Shown piece by piece: positions 1-11,800 of a stretch of 64,000 nt of DNA. The stretch's first letter is position 1, and each line of letters starts with the position of its first letter. The stretch covers positions 5,829,288 to 5,893,287 of the forward strand of contig NW_025335854.1 of the NCBI RefSeq assembly GCF_004798865.1, written 5' to 3'. The translations under genes and the position numbers were made by a program. The notes under the pieces are model-generated. The model worked only from the letters and a program-made list of their open reading frames with translations. It searched no databases and was not told the DNA's origin. The stretch is from Varanus komodoensis (taxonomy: Eukaryota; Chordata; Lepidosauria; Squamata; Varanidae).

Positions 1-178
1 GAGAACAAAATGTCGAACATTTGGGCATCATCTACAGAATTATTTGTCTCCACTGATCTTAATCCATCCACCCTCCCCACAAAACATACGGGAGTAGATA
101 CACTGAATCAAGAGGCGGCAACAAATGTGGAATTGTAATGGTGAGTTCAGCTAACCAGAGATAAAGGGAGAGACTTAC

Positions 179-294
179 TGCCTGGGCCTCCTGCTCCTCC
201 TTCCTGGAATAGTAATCTTTAAGATTAGCTCCACGGTCCCACTGAGCTCCACCATAGCCGGAGCTTCCAATCCCTGGAGGAACAGCATCATCTA
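179..294 (-). CDS. DHX9: DHX9 coding exon 4 (residues about 124-162)
   Basis: The exon follows a TTCCCTAG acceptor and ends at a GTAAGT donor. It supplies the last two bases of a GTA valine codon, then DDAVPPGIGSSGYGG and DRGANLKDYYSRKEEQEAQA, the end of the inter-domain linker just before the second RNA-binding domain. It ends in phase 0, and the next exon is outside the window. Confidence 0.95.
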
Positions 295-3200
295 CTAGGG
301 AAGAAATAAACACCAATGTTTCCTAGTGGTTAAAGCACATGCCATCAATAATTTTGGAAGAGGTGCAGAACATACCAGAACTTCAGTTCTACCTCGCCCA
401 ACACTCTTGGTTTATAAGGTATGAACAGTGACCTCTCCTCACACCAAACTCACTCACCAGAACTGTGGAAACAGATTCTCCCTTATCTGGCAAGTAGTTT
501 AAGTTTTACTACAGTTTGTGATTATTAGTTCAGATTTCAAAAGGTGTGGAGAGATGCCTAGCCAGTACTACAGGAGAATACCTGTTCAGCTGTCTTCTCT
601 AGACTAATCAAGTATGGCAAGCAGGAATTCTTCTTTTAAAAAAAAGACTGGGGGAATGCAGGATGGAGTTATCCCATTTGGGTATGCAGACTTTCTATAA
701 TCACTCAGTTTTAACATGTCAAACTACTGTGCTAGAACTGCCCAAAATATATAGAAATAGAAAGAGCATGCAAGGGAAAGACTCAGTAGAACCTTCTTTT
801 CTTTCAAGGTAATGCCTAATTCAGGCTTGTAGTTTAAATAGCAAAAATTTGCTAATGTTTTAAATTAAAATCAAAGGTTGCATTTAAGATGGCTGAAGAT
901 AAGCCATTTGTTCTACGAATGCCCAGTGGGTTTTACAAGTTGAATATATGCATATCAGTCCAGAAAAAAATCATAATTTGGCTCAACAGAATTACTCCCA
1001 AATATAAATCCAATTGCTCCAGACTTAAGAGTCCAAATATATAGTTGGCAACAGCTGAACATTGAGCCTTATTCTATAATCTGAACAGATTTCCCATCTC
1101 AGTTTTGAACTGAGATTTTAACTTTTAATTCAATTTTTAACTCAATTTTAAATCAAACATTTTAGCTCAAAAAGTGAAATGAAGTGTTTGGTGGTTTACA
1201 GGAGCGCAAGCTAACTCTGACAACCAATGCAAATTTTTTCAACATTTGCCAACATTTTGGATTATTCACTAGGCATGAGAAAATGGCATCTCCTTGCGAT
1301 AATATAACTGGATTAGACTATTTTCATAGAAGTAGCTGAAGGAAATAAATCATCCCCTTCACTGCTGGCTAAAGAAACCTGCCTATCAAGACAACTATAC
1401 CTTGTAGATTTCTGGCAATGTGCAGACTTCACATATTCAAGGTCTTACCCTCTTCTGATTTAAGAGCCAGATGAGGTGGAAGAGGCCCTCCAAAAGGAGC
1501 ATCCAATCCATCTGTACCATCTTCTGCCCCAGTCACACCTCCACCAGGTGCACCCACAGCTCCTGCCTAAGCAGGAACAAGTATTCAGCAAATTACAATG
1601 CTTCATTCCACATAAAACACACTCTTTCCAGCCCTGAAAAGTTCTCCCATAGCTCAAGCAGACAATTGTTACAAAAGGGATCCTGGGTCAGTTTTGTTTT
1701 TTCCCTTTGTAGTCCGTTCACTGCTACAAACCTTGCCTAGACATATGTACGTAACATGCACTCTGCTCCACAGACTATGCATTCCTATATATCTTTGCTT
1801 TCTATTTTCTGTTTTTAAGCCAGTCTTTATGGGAATGACTAAAAGGCTTAATGTTTTAAAGGGATACAGTGTACCCTCAAAGTGCCAGACAGTAATCTGA
1901 GACAGAAATACTAATGAATAAATCCAATGAATCCAAGTGTCTAATTTTTCAATAACCAAGCTTAGAACCGCACTGTTTATAACCATATATAAATGCTATT
2001 TTCCCATGGTGTTTCTTTTTTGTTTCTCCTTCAACCACAGTCTTTTAAAAATACATTTTGTATTTCTGCAGTACCTCCGTTTTCTCTATTAAAATATACA
2101 ATGAAAACGTCATAAATGCATGCATCTTTGCATATTTTGTGACTACAGAATATAGTCTTGTATCAGATTTTGAAACAAAAAGTGCTTCTATTCAAGTGCT
2201 ACTAGCTCCTGAATAGGAAACCATTGCATCCACCAAGAGTGGTAAATATACCATGTAATCTGCACAGGACAGAACCACTTACTCCAAAAGCTGGAATTTC
2301 TTCACTCTTGATTTCATTCACTCGAACAAGATAGTTAAGGAAGTCTCTCGCGGCATTGGTCTGGGCATCCTTCTTGTTGGTAGAGTTGCCCATGCCAATA
2401 TAGTTGAAGCCTGTCACTCGAACCTGTAACAAATGGATATACAATTTGGTAGGCCCCAAGGAATCCTCTTAATCTGAACAAATCCCATAAGCAGGTTAAA
2501 CAGCTTACAGTGTTTACGATAAATGACTCCCATTGTCCTAAGAGAACAATCCAGACCAGGGAAATGATCATGTCCGTAGCTCAGTTGTACCGCAGGCTAT
2601 CCCTACAGGCCTTTTGCTAAGATTCCCCGGAAAAGAATAAAGATTTGCTGACACCACCCAGCCTGAAAAAAGGCCTCAGTGACAGAGGTGGGGAGGTTAA
2701 CTCCTAATGACAAAGAATGAGAAAGATTTTCAGAGCGTGCTTAGATTTGCTTTCCCAAAGCTAAGGGGTTGCAAAATTCTATAGAACCTTGTGAAATATC
2801 CACAGAACGCAAGGGGTAGTATAGTTTAACAACCAATGGAATCTAATGTGAAATTCCAGAGAAATATACTTTTCAAACCATTTAAACTGACAATGTATAT
2901 GAACAAAAGTTTATCTGGGGAAAAGTTTTATGGCACAGCAAAAAATGGAGAAGACACAAAAGACAACAACATCCCAAAAGTACTCAAAATAAACCAAAAT
3001 TTTAATCTAACTCAGCAAGAAATAAAGGAATAGTCTTTTCAAAATCAATTAGTATTCTACCTGTTAAATAAGGAGGATGTGCTTTCCATACAAACACGTA
3101 TGTTGAAGTTTATGAGCCTGAAGTGCGCCTAATCCTGACTGGATCACAAGCTGAATAAGTAATACTGCAATCTTACGACTGTTTAGACAAAGCATTTTAC

Positions 3201-5260
3201 AATTCTGAGCATTCCACACCAACTGTGTCTGAGAGAGGAATGGTGAGAGTTACAGCATTTTTTTTCTTCTAAACTTGCATAGGATCGTGCCCTTAAAAAA
3301 CTGATACTGTCAAACTCTTTTAGCAGGCAAGCCAAATATCTCTCTTTAGCTGTTAAAGTTTTTCCCAAGCAATTTGCATGAGTCCATAGCAAAGCAACTG
3401 AGGAATAATTGGTTTGAGTGGCACACAGACCAAACTACACACCAGACCCTCACCTCACATGTGAACTTCTGCCGGTTCTTGTTACCCACAGCGCGGATTT
3501 CATAAGCTGGGGTCACTTTCCGCTTTCCACACCAGGCATACAAGAAATTTTTCACATCCCCCATGGCAGGTGCCGTGAGGGGGAGATAAGGCTCTACAGG
3601 AGAGAAAGACAGGCTTTAAGTATGAGCTTGATCATTTGTCTAGAAACAGCACTTCCCTGTTAGTGATGGCATGTCTGCCTTCACCAACAAGAGAAATCCA
3701 GGTCTTTTCTGTAGCTAACAGCTGTTTGTTGCCTGTTTCTACTGCTCTCTTTTATGCAACAAACTCAAAGTAGAAACAAATTCAGGAATTCATACAATTG
3801 AAAAACTAGGTCTTAGTGTGAGATGGAATCTGGCATTTTAAAATGGCTGAACAATAAAACAAACCCTCTGCAGTTCCTCAGTCCATAATGAACAATACAA
3901 GCTAAAATGTGTGAACTAAAGGAGCAGCTTACAACAACCCTGCAGTGTCAACTGCTTCTTAAGCCATTAATACAGATGAGCAGTAGAAACAGCCGCCCCG
4001 AGGCTTTCTGCGATGGGGGCGGCATAAAAATGCTATAAATAAATAAATAAATAAATAAATAAGAGAGACCGAGTAGTAGTGTATGAGCAATTTTGAATGG
4101 ACAATAACTATCCATCCATTCAACAAACAGCACTGTTACATCATGCTTTCAAATGGAGCATCAGGATTTTCTATCAACTCCCAGGTTGAGTCCTGCTCAC
4201 TTTCAGGAGGCGCTGCATTGGATGTTCGGCAAAACACACCCCTCCCCATATTCTTAGACTGCAGCACTTGCAATTCCTGTTACACTAATACATCCCTCCA
4301 CCAGCCCCTGAAAGCAGGGTTTGAGAATGGGTGGCCCATCAGAAGTTGGTGCCCTGCAACTTCCATCAGTTATAGCCAGCAAAGCCAGCGCCAGGAAGTG
4401 GTAAGGAGTGATGTGAGCTGCAGTTCAACATCTGCAGGGCCACAAGCTGCCTACCCCTCCTCAAACCGGTCCTAAGCCAGAGTTCAGTTGAACACAATGC
4501 ACTCTAAGGGCTACACACATTTGCACGCAGGCATCCTGTACTTTTACTTCTCTTAGCAGGGCAAAACAGTGATCTAAGGTCAAATCTGTGAATTGCTGTT
4601 TGCTATTATTATGACATCATATAACCAGCAACCCTGTGAGGAAGGTTTGGCTGAAAGTCTATAACTGCCCCAAAGTCAGTGAACTTCATAGCCAAGCGGG
4701 GCCTAGAGCCCAGATCCCTGGTCCAAAACTCTAACCACTATAAGACACTGCCTCTCAAGGCCGAAAACCGCTACTTTCTCCCAAACGCGGAAGCCGGTTA
4801 CAGTGAGCGCAACTGCGCATGCGCAGTTCATGCCCGTCCCCCTTTCCAGCCCCGACAGCTCTACTACACATGCGTCTAGTGACCCCTCCCTCTTCCCAGG
4901 TCCCCCTGCGCAGGCGCATTCCTCGCGCACTCCATGGTCGCACCTGCGCACTCGGTTCCCAGGGGTCCCTTTCTTTTTGCACCTCAAGCCCATTTTTTTT
5001 CTCTCTTAGAAACCCCACAACGCAAAGATCAGCACGTCCAAACTATTAACTGGGGTTGGGAAATGAGAAATTCTGGCAAGCCCAGGCTTGTTCTGCCGGG
5101 GAGAACTTTACCTCAAGTGCTGGCCAACAAGAGAGCCGCCTTCTCAAGACGTTCGCGTCCAGCCGCTCCCGCTCTCTACGCCCCGCCAAGATGGCGGCAT
5201 CTTCGCGCATGCGCGGAGCGAGAGCGCAGTGGGCCATTTCGCCGCAGGGACTTGAGAGCG
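179..5260 (-). CDS. DHX9: DHX9 (ATP-dependent RNA helicase A), 5' part of gene
   Basis: Nuclear DExH-box RNA/DNA helicase that unwinds RNA duplexes and R-loops and acts in transcription and RNA processing. The visible part is the N-terminus: coding exons at 3564-3454, 2423-2283, 1566-1449 and 294-179, read on the minus strand, giving residues 1 to 162. The protein starts MGDVKNFLYAWCGKRK, contains NRQKFTCE then GMGNSTNKKDAQTNAARDF (double-stranded RNA-binding domain 1, about residues 3-71, with the KKDAQ/AA helix), a Gly/Pro-rich linker ending GGPLPPHLALKSEE, and then DRGANLKDYYSRKEEQEAQA. All junctions are GT-AG and the phases agree (0, 0, 1, 0). The second RNA-binding domain, helicase core and RGG tail lie beyond the left edge. 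Splicing was done by eye, but the near-identity with the vertebrate protein, recalled from memory, makes the call secure. A non-coding first exon lies in the CpG island near 5.1-5.25 kb. Confidence 0.96.
1449..1566 (-). CDS. DHX9: DHX9 coding exon 3 (linker, residues about 85-124)
   Basis: The acceptor is CTGCTTAG and the donor GTAAGA. The exon is 118 bases, phase 0 to phase 1. It encodes a Gly/Asp-rich linker (AGAVGAPGGGVTGAEDGTDG) followed by the conserved GGPLPPHLALKSEE. The first half is much less conserved than the flanking exons, as expected for the linker between the two RNA-binding domains. Confidence 0.93.
2283..2423 (-). CDS. DHX9: DHX9 coding exon 2 (dsRNA-binding domain 1)
   Basis: The exon is 141 bases (47 codons), phase 0 at both ends, with acceptor TTGTTACAG and donor GTAAGT. 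It encodes VRVTGFNYIGMGNSTNKKDA, then QTNAARDFLNYLVRVNEIKS and EEIPAFG: the last strand and the C-terminal helix of dsRNA-binding domain 1, including the KKDAQ motif that contacts the RNA backbone. Confidence 0.96.
3454..3593 (-). CDS. DHX9: DHX9 exon with start codon (residues 1-37)
   Basis: The exon opens after a pyrimidine-rich acceptor (CTCTCCTGTAG) with about 29 bases of 5' UTR. The start codon is at 3564 and the exon ends at 3454 before GTGAGG. It encodes MGDVKNFLYAWCGKRKVTPA, YEIRAVGNKNRQKFTCE, the first helix and strand of dsRNA-binding domain 1. The start matches the known DHX9 N-terminus. Confidence 0.96.
3990..4066 (+). mobile_element. L2-like LINE 3' tail fragment with (AAAT)n
   Basis: The sequence GAGGCTTTCTGCGATGGGGG followed by CGGCATAAAAATGCTATAAATAAATAAA matches the 3' tail seen, on the other strand, on the L2-like LINE at 22.3-23.05 kb. 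Only the tail and its A-rich microsatellite remain. It lies in DHX9 intron 1. Confidence 0.6.
4560..4757 (-). mobile_element. MIR-like tRNA-derived SINE, old copy
   Basis: On the minus strand it reads AGTGTCTTATAGTGGTTAGAG, an A-box-like start, then GCTTGGCTATGAAGTTCACTGACTTTGG and a CCTCACAGGGTTG core like the other SINE copies in this window. It is diverged and lies in DHX9 intron 1. Confidence 0.6.
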
Positions 5261-5330
5261 CGCCTCCCGCGGAAGGCAGTGGAACTGCAGGAGGTGCAGA
5301 ACAGAGCTATTGTCGCCTGCGGTAGCAACC
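4760..5330. promoter_or_regulatory. DHX9: CpG island containing the DHX9 promoter
   Basis: CpG-dense DNA flanks the inferred DHX9 first exon. It carries a perfect NRF1 palindrome CGCGCATGCGCG (5204-5215), a YY1 site AAGATGGCGGC (5188-5198), and a second NRF1-like TGCGCATGCGCA (4814-4825) about 390 bp inside the gene. Clear TATA boxes are absent. This is the usual layout of a housekeeping CpG promoter. Transcription probably starts between about 5180 and 5260 on the minus strand; the exact start is inferred. Confidence 0.8.
5112..5240 (-). other. DHX9: Probable DHX9 non-coding exon 1
   Basis: On the minus strand the CpG-island sequence ends in GGCCAGCACTTGAG and then a GTAAAG donor (5111-5106). 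The downstream exon with the start codon begins at 3593 after a good acceptor, so an untranslated first exon is needed. The 3' boundary is supported by the donor; the 5' boundary is a guess. Confidence 0.65.
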
Positions 5331-5689
5331 GCTGTTCTTGCGGCTCCTTTAGACAAATGCATTTATAACGACACAAACCTTTCAAGGACCGCTTCTTCAG
5401 GTACCGAAAGGGCTAGACACACACTCGGTTGTAGAGCGCGGCAGCAATGCAAAGTGGAGTCAAATGGCGATGAAATGCAAAAGCTGCAACTCGTGCAATG
5501 TATGTAAAGCCGCAGTGGCCAACGCAATCGCAGTTTATTTAATTTGTATACTGCTCAAACGGTTAGTTTTAATTAACAGTTGCAGAGGAACAAGCAATTC
5601 TTGCCCTTTATTCATGCTCGTACAAGTAAAACGCCCTCATTCGTTCCTGTGCAAATCGTTTTAGAGCTTCCCTGTTGAAATACCTCTTG

Positions 5690-6122
5690 GATAAATTCCA
5701 AATTTGCAGCCGAGATTTAAATGTCCCCCTAATTGGTATCATGAAATTTGGAATATGGTAATAAATGATGAACTGACAACAGAAATAAAAATTTAAAAAG
5801 GGTTAATAAAAGCAAATAAATATAATGAAATTTGGGAAGATTTTGTAAAAGCAGTACTGATAGAAGGTAATAGTTATAAACCTAATCAAGATTGTATGTA
5901 TTTTTGGAGGGGATATGGATATAATTGAAGTATATTATATATTGTTATAATTTATGAATTAAAGTGGAGGTATTATTGGTCTCCAGGGTGGTGGGGCACT
6001 GTATTATTTACCTTTTTAAATTATTAGTTGAGCTTTTGTATGTCATATTATTCATATTGTGATGTGTTTGTATTTATGTTTTTTTTTCTGTATTAAAAAA
6101 ATTAAATACAAAAAAAATTAAA
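5690..6122 (+). mobile_element. L1-like LINE 3' end fragment
   Basis: AT-rich sequence whose forward frames give WNMVINDELTTEI and IWEDFVKAVLIEGNSYKPNQ, like the C-terminal end of ORF2 in squamate L1 elements. A short 3' UTR and an A-rich end (about 6093-6122) follow. The assignment rests on remembered family features and the A-rich tail. Confidence 0.5.
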
Positions 6123-8690
6123 AGTGGGGTGGGGGGGGGAGAAAGCCAGAGAGACAAGCCAGGGAGAAGTGGACACCTGGGCCTGGAACAGAAGCTGGAA
6201 CAGGTGGATGTGGGCATGGGGCAGGAGCAGAGGCAGGAGCAAGGCAGCAGGCAGGGGTCCCAGAAGGCGCAGGGAGCTCCAGCAACATCAAAAACCTTTT
6301 GTTGCTCAGGCCAGGCCTGAAGGGGGGAGCTGGTTCTTATACAGTCCTTCCCTCAGGGCTCGCAGGGGGTGCTCGGAGCATCCCTGGTGGCTGCGATTGC
6401 CCGTGGGCCCCTCCTGCAACCACCAGGGCTGCTATTCCGCTCTCTGGCCAGAAGAGGGAGCCCGGGTACTGCCTCAAAACCTCGCAGAGAGCAGGCCAGG
6501 CTTGCTTGCTCTGTGCGCCGTGCAGAAGAGCTTCGGGCCGTGGGCAACACACAACAAGCCAAGGAACAAACAGAAATAGCAAGAATTCAGCACTTCCTCT
6601 TGGCAGCTGGGCTGCTTAAGAAAGTGGTGACAGCAAGGCCTTCGGTTGTGAAAGGGGAGAAAGAGAAGCCCAGGCTAAAGTGTTCTCCCAGAACACTTAA
6701 TTATCGCAAGCTACCTGAACACACCTCGTGTGTGTAAACGAAACGAATCTGCTCTCCGTAGAAACCTTGGCTCGACCTTTGATTGTGGCATCCTTGCTTG
6801 ACCCATGTGGTGCTCAATTGATAAATTTCAACCCAAAAAGGAGAAGGAAAAAGGATTTTGCTATTCTTTGTTCGTTCACGTTCAAGATGAAAGATCCATC
6901 CACTTCCAAGAATGGCAGCTGCAGCAGAAGGCCCTCCAAATGCCATCAAACTGCACTTCCTGTCTCCCTTCACCTTTGGTTGTGCTGGCTAAGGCTGATG
7001 GGAATTGCAGTCAGCAACATGTTCTTTGCGCCTGCACCATGTGCACCATGGCTTGTGTTGGGAAATTCAGATAAATTCTGGGAGAAGGAGGTTGCTTTTA
7101 TGTACCTTTGTGTTATAAAATCAAACCTGAACCCCTTTCTCAGAAAGCAGCAGAATTCCAAGCTGGGTTATTGTTTGGCATTGCTGTTCCTTTAAGAAGT
7201 AGGAATTCTTAGCTGGACTGAGAAGCTGCTGGAGGCTAACAGCATCAGTGGGGAAATACCTGTGTTCTCATCAGCTGCAGCGAGCTGAGCCAAAGGTGTC
7301 CATTTGTTTCTGAATGGACCCATTTAATCATCTAGCTTAACAGAGGCAAGTGTAGTTGCCAAACCAGTTTTCCGGAGTGGTTCCTCAATCAGACACATTT
7401 GTATATTTAAGCAGACAGAGGCTGATCCAAACTGTCAGGAATTCGCTGGATTGACTTGCCAATAAGGCTCAGTCAGGGAAATTTCCTATTCTGTTGTCAC
7501 AGGCATTTCTGATCCGTTAAGAGTATTGCGTTGTGTATGAAGACATCAAGATGCTATTATGTTAGCATTATCTGGAAACCTAATACTCTGTATGTGACTG
7601 GAAGGTTATAAAAATACCTGCATGGGCTGTGATTTTGTAGTTGGCAGTGAGACCCACCACCCGGGAGCCCGCTGGCTGTCGTAAGGAACTGCAGGGGGCC
7701 TGAAGGATCTTCCAATAGACCTGCCGAGGTTCAAGGTGAAAGGGGTCTTTCCTGACCCAACCCGGATATCCTGTCTCTTGGCTGCTATCGAGGTGCCCCG
7801 ACACTTGCAACTGCTAAAAACACTGCATTGGTGAGGGTCTGAAAAATTTGGAGGCCCCTCTCAGCTGCTTGAATTTCCTAGGTTGGCAGTGAGGCCCAGG
7901 GAGAAGTGTGTGTGTGTGTGTGTGTGTGTCCGTACACACACACACACCCCTGCTATTACAGGAGCCATTTTAACACCAAAACAGTGAAGTCCTAGAGCAG
8001 CACAAGAAGCCTTTCCACTTCCAGTGTATGGAAAGTAAGAGAATGCAGCTGTTTTACTGTATACTTCTACACTGACCTGAGGAACTTAGGTGCCATTTAA
8101 TTAATGGGACTTATTTCTGTACATACATACACTTCTCTGTACTGTAACTCCTTCATTGGCTTAAATCAGCAGTTATTCTGAGTTAGAATAGACAACATTC
8201 ATTAGGACTGGGGAGCATTATTCTGGCTGAACACTTTACTATTCATGAGGACATTAAAACACCTTGCACATTTCCAGAACTAATTTCTAATCATCCCGCA
8301 GCTTAGAGTCTGAGTTCTACAGTTGTAAAACAAGACTAAGAGCTTTCAGTTATGGACTCTTTCTTTTGTTCCGAGATAAAAGTTACAAGAAATACAGCGG
8401 TCAGTCAGCCCAATCCATGCTCTGCCTTATCCCCAGCAAGAATCCTAGAATGTCAGCAATGGGACCGCATCACTTCCTGTAAATGGAATCCTGCTCTCTT
8501 CAAAACGAGCAGCTTCATTCTCTTGGAGAGCCATGAGAGCCTAGGGGCAGACAGCTTCCACCTTCCACACAGACAAGGTGAGAGGACATGGACAGACAGC
8601 CACGCGATCCAGACCCATTTGCCAATCCCCTCATGAAAGTTGTGCCGTCACTGTGTTATCTCTAATACTACATTTCGGGCGATACCAGAT
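6123..8690. other. DHX9-NPL intergenic stretch
   Basis: A GC-rich stretch (6.12-6.72 kb) has overlapping open frames without recognisable domains and follows directly on the LINE tail. The rest shows no gene. The far end (about 8.0-8.7 kb) must hold the NPL 3' UTR; I did not find a clear AATAAA on the minus strand within it. A GT/AC repeat lies at 7906-7947. Confidence 0.5.
7906..7947. repeat. (GT)n-(AC)n inverted dinucleotide repeat
   Basis: A run of GT (7906-7929) is separated by a few bases (CCG) from a run of AC (7933-7947). The two runs are complementary and can fold into a hairpin of about 15 bp. Confidence 0.9.
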
Positions 8691-8738
8691 CGCCGAGTCG
8701 CATGGGCCCACGCTTCGAAGACCACTTCCGTGTTCAGG

Positions 8739-8890
8739 TCAACCGGAGAGGTGGTTCCGTAAGCTCTCCAGTTTGGCTTTTACTTCGTCAATAAACTCCG
8801 CAGAGGCGCTCAAGAGTGGGAGGCGTGGGGGGCCCATGGGTATCCCTGATACCAAAGTCATGACTGCTTTGATCTGTGGAACTCCAAAGC
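8739..8890 (-). CDS. NPL: NPL last coding exon
   Basis: Acceptor CCTTATAG, then [20 protein letters not shown] and [20 protein letters not shown] up to the stop TGA at 8741-8739. It encodes the last helices of the barrel and the C-terminal helical domain. The first glycine codon is shared with the preceding exon. Confidence 0.96.
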
Positions 8891-11800
8891 CTATAAGGAG
8901 AAACACAAACACCATATAGAAAACCCTCAAATATACCTCTTATGCCACACCATGACGAACACACATGGCCCATAACGCAAAACCATTGTAACCCCCAACC
9001 CTATCATGCCTAACGACTCAGAGGAGTCGTTAGCGTGAGTAAGAGAGCAAGAAGCTCCCAGCGAGGGTCAGGCTTCAGAGCGAGAAGATTGCTGTGCTTA
9101 GGACTGCTACTAACAGCTCCTGTATCATCCCATTGCCTGCATATCTTTGAAGTTGTTTGGAATAAAAGTTTTTAAACCTTTATTGCCTGTTCCTGTGTGA
9201 GTAATTAGGAAGAGCACTCCGGCCTCACGACCCCCCCCCCCCAAAAGATATTTTATATCCGTTAATAAAATTCATGTGCATCCTCATGTTGACGTTCTGC
9301 AGTATCTCCATGTTGCAGGTGGGGCAGAAGCTGTTCGGGGCAGAGCTGAGAGCTGAAAACGAGGCTTGCCAAGCCGTGGTTGCGATGCCCCACCAGCTGA
9401 GCATATCACACACACATTTATTACTTGGTGTGAGTATCACTGCAGCTAAAGCTGAAACATCTGCACAGTTTAGCTAAATTCTATTGCATCGAGCAGGACA
9501 GCATTGCACAAATATAACGGATGGAAAACATGAAAACAGATACAGTGTCTTGCAGAAGGATTGGCCCCTGTGACTTTTCTAAATTTTGTTGAGTTACAAA
9601 CTGGAACTGAAATGGATTTAAGTGGCTTTGTTGCTGCTTGTTACACATAAGACACTCAGTATCTGAAAGGTGGAAAATGTTTCTTATTGTGGCACAAAAG
9701 TAAACAACCACTGGCACTTGGTTGCATAAATGTTTACCTCTGAGTTTCTGCTTGGCAGAAGCACCTTTGACAGCAATTACAGTTGCAAGTCTTCTTGGGT
9801 AAGACTCTTATCAGCTTTGCACATCTGGATCTTAAGGTGGTGCTTCTGCAGAACTTGATCCCAGATTTCTCTGGGATTTCTTGGTTTTCTTGAAGCTTTT
9901 TGTTGAGATAAGCTCTCCAAAAAATTATGGGCATTCCGGAACCAGACTCTGAGCTCATGGACCCCTGGAACTGCAAACTGGCACACACCGTTCAACTACT
10001 TATAGTATTTGACTTCTGGAATACACCAGACCTTGTTTACATGTGCCACAGTTACAGAGGTGCATACTTAACCAACCAACCCGTGTCAGCTTGTTTTCGT
10101 TTACAAAAGCAAATTGTGCCACAATAAAACTCGGCACCTTCTCATGCTGAGCACCTTGTGCAAATCAACTTAATGTCAATGGAATCGATTTCATTTCCAA
10201 GTTGTGTAACAAAAAACGTGGAAATCTCAAAGGAGAGCAAGTACAGTGTCAGAGCAAAGCACTGTAAATACACACACACCATTTGTACAGGAATGGACAT
10301 TATCCTATAATCCAAATGGATGTAAACATTATCTTCATGTTAAACAACTTGGCAAATAATTTGCACGGAATAAATGCACCCTTATCTGTGTTTCATTTCC
10401 TAGTGTTACTGACTTGTTACTGTAGCCTCGCCATTATAATAAAAAAATAGAATTGCATTCGGAAAGGAAAGGAAGCCAGAGTCTGAATATACAGAAATCA
10501 GAAAATTAAAACGAGAGGCGAGGTGGGCTCTCCCACAGGAGAAACATTCAGTAAGAACCTGGACGGCTGTGTGAGTGGGATGTAACGCGGTTCCTGCAAC
10601 AGCAGAAGGGTGGGCTCGAGGGCCTTCATGGCTCATTCCAACTCTGCTATTTTATGATGCTATGAGAAAAATTATACCTGAAGAACATGTTAAGGGCATT
10701 TTTATCAAAGAAGAAAGGGATGATAGATGGTTGAATGGTGTCTTGCAAGCGTATTTGACCTTCTTAGATGACAGAATTGGAATTCTATTGCCCAAGAAGA
10801 TCTTAGCATTCAGAAGTATTCATCCATGTTAGAGTAATTATACCGGTGGAGCAAAGAGGGTTTGAAACTGCTTGTAGTACCTACCCTGGGCAATGACAAA
10901 GCCAAGGAACTCTTGGATATGGAACTAAGAGAAACAAAAGAAGATTAATGTTACTTCACTATTATTATAGGACTTCGCTTGTATTACATTCTGCGGCTCC
11001 GATTCAATGGGCAGCACTAATTTGCAAATTCATATGGCCTTTCATAGGATTATTTACCTCTTGGCCTTCTTAGTGCAATTCTTCTGCTCAGCTCACAGCT
11101 GGGAGAGGGAGCCAGCTCCCAACAGCTGATAAGCAGGATGCTGGGGGCCGGCAGAGGCTTGTAAAGGGCTCCTTGTTCCGCCAGCTGGTTCAGGGTTCAC
11201 AGAACCTGTGGCAGGTGGACTAGCACCCTGCTAGTTAGGCTCATAGCAGGTGCAGGAGGTGTAGGAAGCTGCCTCACCCAGGGAGTTTTAATGGCCCGGA
11301 AGCCTGCTTCTGTGTGTTCGCCCCATGGCCAATCAGCGTGGAGAGACTGGGCCCCACATATTTGCAGAAGTGCTTCAAGAAGACATGGGGAACAATCCTG
11401 AGCCACCCAGGGAATGGGTGATGAGGGTGCAAGAGACAGCGGGAACAGCAGTGGAGAGAGAAGAGGCTGACCAAGATGGCGGCCAAGCTCGGCCCTCAGA
11501 AACTGTGGGAATGCAGGTTCTTCATGAAGAGGTGGAAAGGGTGGGAATCAGAGCTGGAAGAGCTGCAAGAAAGGGTAACTTGGTTTTCCAAGGGCCTGAG
11601 GGGCTACACTGCCTTGAGGATGGGCCTAATAGCCCACTGGGCTTGCACCAGGAGATCTGTAGCAATTGGCATCCATGTCTTCTCAACTTTCTTTCCTGAG
11701 GCTTTCGCCTAGGTAATGCTGAAGGGCAAGTGGGCCTGTGTTACGCAGAGCAGGTCTGGATCTTCGACTTCCACGAACTGCATGGAGCTACAGTTGATAG

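Noticed and set aside
1669-1986. 105-codon minus-strand open frame
   Set aside because: It is intronic in DHX9, has no domain and is not in line with the DHX9 exons.
11325-11699. 124-codon plus-strand open frame
   Set aside because: It lies antisense in an NPL intron, with Glu/Gly/Arg-rich low-complexity sequence.
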